Positions 17,562 to 24,226 of a stretch of 43,659 nt of DNA are shown one piece after another. This DNA comes from Massilia yuzhufengensis (GTDB lineage: Bacteria; Pseudomonadota; Gammaproteobacteria; Burkholderiales; Burkholderiaceae_D): the NCBI RefSeq assembly GCF_900112225.1, contig NZ_FOLD01000042.1:1-43659 (forward strand), given 5' to 3'. The position numbers were made by a program, and so were the translations under genes. How positions within the stretch are numbered: position 1 is the stretch's first letter; every line of letters begins with the position of its first letter. The notes beneath the pieces are model-generated. The model was given only the letters and a program-made list of their open reading frames with translations. It made no database searches and was not told the origin of the DNA.

Positions 17562-18806
17562 ATGCATGAGATACCGCGAGATGGTGTTCCAGACAGTACT
17601 CTTTCGTTCGCCCGGGACGGCTATCTTTTCATTACTAAACGTTGTACGCGCCTGGGGACCGACCTGTTCCGCTCACGACTGATGCTTCAATCGACAGTTT
17701 GTATGCGCGGCGAAGAATTGGCCGGACTCTTCTATGACAATGAGAGGTTCGAACGTGCCGGTGTTGCCCCATCGAGACTCCAGGAAACACTGTTTGGCCG
17801 AGGAGGCGTGCAAGGACTGGACGGTAATCCCCATCGGTGCCGAAAGGGGATGTTTCTCTCCTTGATGAGCGCCGAGCGTATTGCGGAACTGGCGGAGCTC
17901 AGTGCCGCGCAATGGCACAGGTCCGCGGCAAATTGGGAGCGCCGCAGCCAGGTGGTTTTATTCGACGAAGCGTGTGAAAGCTTGTGCCGGGCCGTCTGTG
18001 CCTGGACAGGAATCCCGCTGGTTGAGTCCGAAGTCAGGAGTAGAACGGATGACTTCGTAGCGATGATCGATGCTGGCGCGGCGATCGGTCCAAGACACTG
18101 GTGTGGAAGATGGGCGCGAAACCGCGCTGAGCGCTGGATCGAGGGTCTGGTAGAAGATGTGCGTCATCATCGGCTAACGGTGGATGAAGACTGCGCACTA
18201 AATGCGATCTCATGGCATCGCGATTTGTCTGGGGAATTGCTCGACAAGCGAACTGCGGCAGTGGAACTCATCAACGTCGTAAGGCCAACGGTCGCGGTCG
18301 CCTGGTATATCATGTTCGCAGCCATGGCTTTGCATCAGCACCCGCAATGCCGGGAGCGTTTGCTGGCTGCCGAAGCGCCCTACCTCGATTATTTCGTTGA
18401 AGAAGTCCGCAGGTTTTATCCGTTTTTCCCGGTGGTGGCTGCGCGCACGCGGCGGGAGTTCGAATCGAAGGGCTATCGTTTTCCGAAAGGAGAAAGGGTC
18501 CTGCTCGATTTGTATGGGACGAATCACGATCCGAGGCTTTGGGACGAGCCGCACACATTCATGCCCGAGCGTTTTCGTCAATGGAAGCGTAGCCCTTTCA
18601 GCTTCATTCCACAGGGAGGGGGGGAATATCTCGATGGTCACCGTTGCCCTGGCGAGTGGATTACCGTCGAACTGATGAAAGTTGCCGTTGTGTTTATCAG
18701 CACAAGCATAAGGTACAGCGTGCCTCAGCAGGATTTGCGGATGAGCCTCTCACGCATACCGGCCATGCCGCCCAGCCGTTTTGTGATTGGTAATGTACAA
18801 ATCTGA
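17562..18806 (+). CDS. Fatty-acid peroxygenase, CYP152-type cytochrome P450
   Basis: The 414-residue P450 uses H2O2 to hydroxylate fatty acids and needs no reductase. Instead of the acid-alcohol pair of the I helix it has RPTVAVAWYI (Arg at about 240, Pro next), the CYP152 hallmark that binds the substrate carboxylate. The ExxR pair is in EEVRRFYPFFPVVAARTRR, and the heme cysteine sits in GHRCPGEWITVELMK (about residue 362). GGAG six bases before ATG 17562 decides the start. No redox partner is nearby, as expected. It stands alone after czcE; fatty-acid hydroxylation or peroxide removal as part of the metal stress response is only a guess. Confidence 0.9.
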   Translation: MHEIPRDGVPDSTLSFARDGYLFITKRCTRLGTDLFRSRLMLQSTVCMRGEELAGLFYDNERFERAGVAPSRLQETLFGRGGVQGLDGNPHRCRKGMFLSLMSAERIAELAELSAAQWHRSAANWERRSQVVLFDEACESLCRAVCAWTGIPLVESEVRSRTDDFVAMIDAGAAIGPRHWCGRWARNRAERWIEGLVEDVRHHRLTVDEDCALNAISWHRDLSGELLDKRTAAVELINVVRPTVAVAWYIMFAAMALHQHPQCRERLLAAEAPYLDYFVEEVRRFYPFFPVVAARTRREFESKGYRFPKGERVLLDLYGTNHDPRLWDEPHTFMPERFRQWKRSPFSFIPQGGGEYLDGHRCPGEWITVELMKVAVVFISTSIRYSVPQQDLRMSLSRIPAMPPSRFVIGNVQI

Positions 18807-19085
18807 TCACCTGAGGGAAAGGGAATTACCTGCCTGATGAGAATGTCCGGAGTCCCGCGCCAAGCTTCCCTGATTTGCGTCGCCGTTCATGCGCCGACCA
18901 GACAGAGAACTCGGGTTAGCAAAATACCAGTGCCTGCTTTGCACTTGGTTCAACAACTGCATTTCCGCCCGCGATATCGATCATGTACGACGGCCAGCCG
19001 CCATAAGGCGCCTTCCGTCAACTTAAGTACACCACACTGGATGTATCTCTGTTGCGCGTGCAGGATTCGAATGGAAGACCGCATA

Positions 19086-19700
19086 TCACGACTGATGTTC
19101 TTTTGCCTCTGAGAGGATTCCATAACCTCCCTTCCCAGCAATGAACGAAACCACTGTTCCAAGCAACAGATCAGGAAGGTTCGAATTTGTCCACATTACT
19201 AACGCGCCCGAAAGCACGATTGCGCCGTTTACAAGCGAATCGTTATTCGTGAATATAGTCGAGGCCTTGAAATTGATGTCCTGGCCGCGATGCTGCTTCA
19301 GCACGCGAATGCAATAGATATTCAGTAGGGCATTTGTTGCAGCCATGGCCATCATGGCTGGTCCCAGCGGTGCCTCACCGCCAAGAAAGCGACGGACAAC
19401 TTCAACCAACAACAGGCAAGCGAAACCAATGAGGAGCCAGCCAGATAGTTGCGCCGCACGCTTCTTGATTGTGCTGGATCTGCCGACCGCGTATAGACTG
19501 ACGCCATAGACCGCAGCGTCACCCAGGTTGTCAAGGCCAGCGCCAACTACGGCAGTTGAAGATGCCCATATTCCGACAGCCACCCCGGCCAAACACTGGC
19601 CCAGATTGATTAGCAAGACCTTCCATAAAATGCCACGATCACGCTCGTTGGAAGCGTCCAGACCTGATTCGTCATCGCTGTCCTTGCCAATATCCGACAT
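19086..19700 (-). CDS. CDF-like cation transporter, short form
   Basis: The 204-residue protein has about five membrane segments and no N- or C-terminal metal domain. TM1-TM2 read IWASSTAVVGAGLDNLGDAAVYG, with the D-x3-D of cation diffusion facilitators, and the TM5 site is FTNND, again with Phe in place of the canonical His, as in the HMA-CDF protein at 6781-7842. It is thus a paralogue of that membrane part. Start ATG 19700 is preceded by GGAG. The truncated homologue at 21100-21266 shows that this cluster had more than one copy. Substrate unknown. Confidence 0.75.
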   Translation of the reverse strand: MSDIGKDSDDESGLDASNERDRGILWKVLLINLGQCLAGVAVGIWASSTAVVGAGLDNLGDAAVYGVSLYAVGRSSTIKKRAAQLSGWLLIGFACLLLVEVVRRFLGGEAPLGPAMMAMAATNALLNIYCIRVLKQHRGQDINFKASTIFTNNDSLVNGAIVLSGALVMWTNSNLPDLLLGTVVSFIAGKGGYGILSEAKEHQS

Positions 19701-19850
19701 CGGATCTCCAAAAGATTGCAGGAAGAACGCGCCCAGCTCTTTTCTCGACCGGACGCGCTTGGATGAACACAGAATACGTCAGTTACCAAAGCGAGCGCGC
19801 ACATATCAAACACGATCTAGGTAAGAGGCCTGGATTAGCGCTGCCGAGCA

Positions 19851-20107
19851 CTTGCAGTAAACTGCCAGGACAAAGCAAGCATGGAGGGCTTCTGGGAGGC
19901 TTGAAGAACGAATTGATCCATCGCCAGAGGTATGCGACTAAGGCCGACACTGAATCGGCAATTACAAAATGAATCAAGATCTTCTAAAACCGCCAGCGGC
20001 GCCATTGGCGTCTCGGCTATCTATCGCCAGCATTGTTTGCCGAAAAGATCAGCAGACGGCAGCTGGCTGCTTGAAACGGACGTGTCCATTAATGACAGTA
20101 CACCTTA
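19851..20107 (+). mobile_element. IS3-family right-end remnant (OrfB C-terminus)
   Basis: The sequence decodes in two frames to the end of an IS3-family OrfB (SMEGFWGGLKNELIHRQRYATK, then FYNRQRRHSRLGYLS-like with errors) and ends GTGTCC-N7-GACAGTACACCTTA. It resembles the right end of the IS3 element at 36124 (GACAGTACACCTCA). Only the last 250 bases remain. The last three bases, TTA, double as the stop codon of the convergent transporter gene on the minus strand. Confidence 0.85.
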
Positions 20108-21058
20108 CTTGACCAGCGCAGGAATTGCACGGACATAGACCAGTTCACTGCCCAGTTCGAGCAGAGTTTGTGTGATCACAGCCGCCGCTGCAATTCCACG
20201 CAGATCGTCGGGTAACGCGAGCGCGAGCGGCAGCACTACCAGAGAATTGCGCGTCGACGCGCTGAAGGTCACAGCGCGGGCCGCTGCTACCGGCAGTTTG
20301 AACATGCGCGACGCGAAGGCTCCTGCCAGTGGGGCAAGCACCATAAAGCCGATATAAACCGGAATGACCGGTACCAATTGCTCGATTTCCCTGACGATCG
20401 CCCCGATCTGCGAACCGATGACGACCACCAGCACGGCGGCCATGGCTGGGACCGGGAGCCAGGCCCATCCGGTATTCCATTTCTCGACGATGGACGATCG
20501 CTTCGCCAGCCCGGCAGTAGCCACTGCAAGCAACAGCGGAGCCACGATCAGCAGCAGGAATGCTTCGACAAACGGCGCGACAGCGATGTCGACCCCGGAT
20601 TCTCCGCCAGTCATTACGCTGAGGTAGATGGGCAGAAGGAGCAGCTGAAGCAGAAGCAGGATTGGCGTAGCGGCAAGGGTCAGGCGCGAGTCGCCTTTCC
20701 CGAGATGAGTGAATACGACGACGTAGTCAATACATGGGGTCAGCAGGACCAGGAGAGCGCCGATGAGCAGCGCAGGACGATCGCTCAGTCCACGCGTCAA
20801 GACCCATACCAGAAGCGGTATCAGCACAAAATTGGCGATCAAAACTGCAGATATGAACGCTCTATTACCCAACCCCTGCTTTAGCTCGAGAAAGGGAATC
20901 TGCAGGAACATCGCATACATCAGGACAGCAATTGCAGGTGTCACCAACAGCTCAAGCCTGGCCGCGGCATCAGGCGCAAGAATCCCCCCGAGCACGGCCA
21001 AGGCGGCGCTTACAACATAGACTGGAATCTGATTCCGTTCCAGGCTTTCGCGGTTCAA
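20105..21058 (-). CDS. ACR3/BASS-superfamily transporter, possible arsenite exporter
   Basis: The 317-residue protein has ten predicted membrane helices. It carries the BASS-type motifs LLTPCIDYVVVFTHLGKGDS (a Pro-Cys pair as in ACR3) and a conserved TFSASTRNSLVVLPLAL. These fit the bile-acid:sodium symporter superfamily of arsenical efflux proteins, though the substrate may differ. The TTG start at 21058 with RBS AAGAGGT is preferred over the GTG at 21100 in the preceding gene's debris. It is the last gene of the pbrT operon. Its stop codon lies in the IS3 remnant, so its last residues may have been altered by that insertion. Confidence 0.75.
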   Translation of the reverse strand: MNRESLERNQIPVYVVSAALAVLGGILAPDAAARLELLVTPAIAVLMYAMFLQIPFLELKQGLGNRAFISAVLIANFVLIPLLVWVLTRGLSDRPALLIGALLVLLTPCIDYVVVFTHLGKGDSRLTLAATPILLLLQLLLLPIYLSVMTGGESGVDIAVAPFVEAFLLLIVAPLLLAVATAGLAKRSSIVEKWNTGWAWLPVPAMAAVLVVVIGSQIGAIVREIEQLVPVIPVYIGFMVLAPLAGAFASRMFKLPVAAARAVTFSASTRNSLVVLPLALALPDDLRGIAAAAVITQTLLELGSELVYVRAIPALVK

Positions 21059-21094
21059 GCTGTTTACCTCTTGGCGATAACGTGACGATTGCGA

Positions 21095-21266
21095 GCGCAC
21101 CGACTCGCGCCGTAGACGGCGACACCCCCCGAGTTATTGAGGCCGGTGCCGACCGCAGCGTTGAGGTTGCCCCAGTGCCGCCTACGACGCAGGCCAGGCA
21201 CTGCCCTGGAATGATCAGTAGAACTTTTCGTAGAATGTTGTGATCCCGTTCTTCCGGAATGGTCAC
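21095..21266 (-). pseudogene. Truncated, frameshifted CDF-like gene
   Basis: From GTG 21266 the minus strand reads EERDHNILRKVLLIIPGQCL, close to ERDRGILWKVLLINLGQCL of the intact CDF gene at 19086-19700. After a frameshift it continues as AAVGTGLNNSGGVAVYGAS, matching VGAGLDNLGDAAVYGVS. The gene then ends abruptly where the transporter begins. The start overlaps the lipoprotein stop (GTGA), so the original operon order was pbrT - lipoprotein - CDF - transporter. Confidence 0.85.
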
Positions 21267-21628
21267 CTGCCTTCTTGTTTGGAATGCTTCAGCACCTGCA
21301 CGACTTTCGGCAACGCTCCATTCTCACATGACCGCGGAGATATCTCGACCTTATCGTGAAGGTGAACTTCAATTGAATCAGGTACTACTACGCTTATATG
21401 TTTGTATGATCGGAGATAATAGTACCTAAATAAGGCGTATCGATGGCTAGCAATATCTACGTCGCTGAGATTTTCCAAGCAGGCTGGGCGGGCCTTCGAA
21501 AGCCTCTCTGCCGTGTGGAATTCGGTAACCCAGCCAGTTCTGCTGTTTCGTCCCAGGCTTGGGTCGGCACAGCCGCCCAAGAGTACGAGCAGAGCAACTG
21601 AAACGGTAACGATTGTCTTGTTTCTCAT
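21263..21628 (-). CDS. Hypothetical lipoprotein
   Basis: The 121-residue protein has a lipoprotein signal (MRNKTIVTVSVALLVLLGGC, lipobox LLGGC with Cys20). The mature part is unrecognised: polar, with a YALFRYYYLRSY tract and a C-terminal basic tail. A GGAGCA lies before the ATG. It sits 20 bp after pbrT on the same strand and its stop overlaps the start of the next gene, so it belongs to the pbrT transcript. An envelope-located accessory of metal uptake or sequestration is a guess. Confidence 0.7.
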   Translation of the reverse strand: MRNKTIVTVSVALLVLLGGCADPSLGRNSRTGWVTEFHTAERLSKARPACLENLSDVDIASHRYALFRYYYLRSYKHISVVVPDSIEVHLHDKVEISPRSCENGALPKVVQVLKHSKQEGR

Positions 21629-21648
21629 GATTGCTCCTTGTCTGCCGA

Positions 21649-23577
21649 CTATCTGCGAGCTTTTACCAAGTTAAATCCAAAACCAAGGCCAGCTGCCAGT
21701 AGCAGGGCCAGTTGCGCTCCGTAGGTCTGTATGGTCGGGTAGATCCCAAGCACGGGCACGCGCAGCCCGGTAATTGGCGTGGCCATCATCCATCCGGCTT
21801 CCTGCAGCCCGGCGATCCCTTTACCGACTAGGACGACGGCCAGGACAGCTACAAGCACGGAGCTAAATGAGAAGAATTTACCGATCGGCATGCGTGCACT
21901 GGTACGCAGGAAAATCACAGCAATCACCGACAGCAAGACCAGGCCTGTAACGAATCCTGCCAACAGGGCAGGGCCGTTGCCGTCGGCTGCGAGCGCCGAG
22001 TAGAACAGGACCGTTTCGAAGACTTCCCGGTACACCGCAATGAAAGCCAGTGCAAACAAGGCCCATGCGGAGCGTTTTTCCATTGCCGCCGTCAGATGCT
22101 GCTTGAGGTAGGCTTGCCATTGTCCTGCCTGGCCCTTTTGGTGCATCCATAGCCCGACCGACAGCAGCACCGCGGCGGCGAAGAGCGACGACAGGCCCTC
22201 GGTCACTTCACGGCTTGCGCCACTGATGCTGACCATATAGGTCGCTACCACCCATGTCAAGGCGCCTGCCCCCAGCGCCGAGATCCAGCCGGCGTGCACG
22301 TAGTGCAAGGCCTGTGGACGCTCCGCTTTGCGGAGGAACGCGACCATCGCGATCACGATCAACAGGGCTTCGACACCTTCGCGCAGGAGAATGGTCAGCG
22401 CGCCCACGAACACCGTCGTCGCGTCGGTCTTGTTCGCGCCGGTAAGCTCCTCGACACGTACGAAATCCGCGTCCAGCTGCCCGGCATATTCGGTCGCACG
22501 TAACACATTGCCTTGTGCAACCGCGCCCCGGTACAGCTGCATGGTTCGCTCCACGTCGACCAGGAGCTGGCGGTCAGTCGCGTCGAGCCTTGCCTCGAGC
22601 GGCTCGAAGCCGTCCAGATAGGCCGATAGAGCAAGCTCGGTGGCCTTCGCCCGCTGGTTATTCTTCAAGGCATCCAGGCTGTCCTGCAGCAGCTTGCGCG
22701 CAAGGACGATGCCCTTGCGTTCCTGCTGCTCCTGTACGGCCCCGGGGTGGGTGCGTGCGTAGGCCAGAACCGCCCGTGCGGTCGACGGTTCGCTTGCCTT
22801 AGCCAGTTCTTCTTCGGTTGCCGTCACGAGCGTGTTCATGTCGGGAATCGTGGCAGATGTGGCGTTGTTCTGTGCGAATGCAGACTCGCCGGCTGCGATG
22901 TCCGTGTCCTTGAGCGCCAGGCTGCCGACATAAAACGCCAGAGACCAGCGCTCATGCTCGGACAGGCCTGCAAAGGCCGGCATCGATGTGCCCTCGACAC
23001 CCTGGCTAATGACCTGATACAGGGCCATGAGAGATCGGGAGCGGGCTCTTTCCTCATCGGTAAATGCGATTGGCTTGGGTTCGAGCTTGGCCGCGAGTGC
23101 CCCATCGCCGGCGCCGGCCGCTCCATGGCATGAAGCGCATTGCACCTGGTACAGCGCCGCACCGCGGGCCAGATCGGGCAGGGCGCGCGGCGCAACAGGG
23201 AAGGGGTAGGCCTGCAGCAGCACACGGTTTGCCTCCCGCGCAAGCTGGGCAACCTGTTGCGGCGATTCCTTGCGCTCGACCGCCTGCTTTAGTTTGATGG
23301 TGGCAGCTGCCAGTTCTGCATGCAAGGGATGCGGAGGCAATGCCTGCACCTGGTTCTGCGCGCGCGTCGAGAACTCCTGCATTTCGCCATATTCCAGTTC
23401 GCTGACAATCGCTCCGTTCTGGACCGCGCCGGCGTAATCGACGGCGACATAATCGAGCAACTGCCAGAGCTGGCGGACTTCCGCTTCCGATGATGTGGGA
23501 TTAGCGTGTGTCGTACCGATCACGCAGCAGCAGAACGTTACGAAGGCGATTAGCCGACGCCAAATGGGGTACGTCAT
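21649..23577 (-). CDS. pbrT: PbrT-like metal uptake permease (cytochrome c-FTR1 fusion)
   Basis: The 642-residue protein starts with a signal peptide, then a periplasmic domain with a single c-type heme site CASCH (Cys147, Cys150, His151), a helical linker, and seven membrane helices of the FTR1 iron-permease family. The two acidic REGxE-type motifs are REGVEAL (399) and REVFET (517), which in FTR1 bind the metal. This fused form is PbrT, the Pb(II) uptake protein of Cupriavidus pbr loci. It probably imports lead (or iron-like cations) so that PbrR/PbrA can deal with it. A MerR-type promoter lies just upstream, separate from the pbrR-pbrA promoter. Confidence 0.9.
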   Translation of the reverse strand: MTYPIWRRLIAFVTFCCCVIGTTHANPTSSEAEVRQLWQLLDYVAVDYAGAVQNGAIVSELEYGEMQEFSTRAQNQVQALPPHPLHAELAAATIKLKQAVERKESPQQVAQLAREANRVLLQAYPFPVAPRALPDLARGAALYQVQCASCHGAAGAGDGALAAKLEPKPIAFTDEERARSRSLMALYQVISQGVEGTSMPAFAGLSEHERWSLAFYVGSLALKDTDIAAGESAFAQNNATSATIPDMNTLVTATEEELAKASEPSTARAVLAYARTHPGAVQEQQERKGIVLARKLLQDSLDALKNNQRAKATELALSAYLDGFEPLEARLDATDRQLLVDVERTMQLYRGAVAQGNVLRATEYAGQLDADFVRVEELTGANKTDATTVFVGALTILLREGVEALLIVIAMVAFLRKAERPQALHYVHAGWISALGAGALTWVVATYMVSISGASREVTEGLSSLFAAAVLLSVGLWMHQKGQAGQWQAYLKQHLTAAMEKRSAWALFALAFIAVYREVFETVLFYSALAADGNGPALLAGFVTGLVLLSVIAVIFLRTSARMPIGKFFSFSSVLVAVLAVVLVGKGIAGLQEAGWMMATPITGLRVPVLGIYPTIQTYGAQLALLLAAGLGFGFNLVKARR

Positions 23578-23612
23578 ATCGGGATACTTGTCTTTAGGTT
23601 CGAGAACCTGAT

Positions 23613-23643
23613 ATTAAACACCTTCTAGCTACTTGAAGGTCAA
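23613..23643 (-). promoter_or_regulatory. MerR-type promoter/operator of pbrT
   Basis: On the minus strand TTGACC (23643-23638) and TTTAAT (23618-23613) are separated by 19 bp. The spacer dyad, on the plus strand ACCTTCTA-N5-TTGAAGGT (23620-23640), pairs at 7 of 8 positions. The half-site matches the czcC and HMA-CDF sites better than the pbrA site. Confidence 0.75.
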
Positions 23644-23707
23644 GCGCATTGTTCCGGCTGTTCGCTGATTCGGCAATGCAGTGATGGCGCGGAAAGTCCA
23701 CGGCTGG

Positions 23708-24136
23708 TCAATGGCGCCCAAGCCTTGCTGGCTCGTCGCAAGCGTCGGCAGTGCCGAGCGCCTGCAGGATTTCACATGGGTTTGTGCTGTCGGTGGCGAC
23801 GCAACGGCTCCTGAGGTCTCTGAGCTGCGTTTCCAGTACTGACAGGTTTGCTATACGGTCGACGATGTGCCCGATATGCTTGTCGAGCAGCGCGTTGACG
23901 CTCTCGCAATTTTTTCCCGGCGCCTCGCGAAAATCGAGCAGCGTCCGGATCTCATCGAGTGTCATGTCCAGGGCGCGGCAATGCCGGATGAACAGCAAGC
24001 GCTCAGCGTGAAGCTCGTTATAGGCTCGATAATTGTTCGCCGACCGCTCAGGCGGAGCAAGCAATCCAATGCGCTCATAGTAGCGGATGGTTTCAACCAG
24101 GCAGCCTGAGCGTTCTGCCAATTCGCCAATTTTCAA
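23708..24136 (-). CDS. pbrR: PbrR/CadR-type Pb/Cd-responsive MerR regulator
   Basis: The 142-residue MerR protein has the winged-helix N-terminus (MKIGELAERSGCLVETIRYYERIGLLAPP). The three metal-ligand cysteines are Cys77 (GKNCESV), Cys112 (RSRCVATD) and Cys121 (NPCEILQAL), the arrangement of PbrR, which binds Pb(II) in a three-thiolate site. It diverges from the PbrA ATPase gene, with a shared promoter, and is followed by the pbrT operon on the same strand. It would activate pbrA when lead or cadmium enters. Confidence 0.92.
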   Translation of the reverse strand: MKIGELAERSGCLVETIRYYERIGLLAPPERSANNYRAYNELHAERLLFIRHCRALDMTLDEIRTLLDFREAPGKNCESVNALLDKHIGHIVDRIANLSVLETQLRDLRSRCVATDSTNPCEILQALGTADACDEPARLGRH

Positions 24137-24164
24137 GAGAAATCCCGGTGCGTTAATTTAGTGC

Positions 24165-24195
24165 TTGACCCCGTACCCCCTACAGGGTGTTCAAT
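24165..24195 (+). promoter_or_regulatory. MerR-type promoter/operator of pbrA
   Basis: TTGACC (24165-24170) and TTCAAT (24190-24195) have a 19-bp spacer with the dyad ACCCCGTA-N5-TACAGGGT (24168-24188). The half-sites closely resemble the known PbrR/CadR operators (ACCCTGTA-type). The site also shows that the open frame upstream of ATG 24227 is not translated. Confidence 0.85.
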
Positions 24196-24226
24196 GGGAA
24201 CTATACACAGTTCTCAAGGAGTCGTC

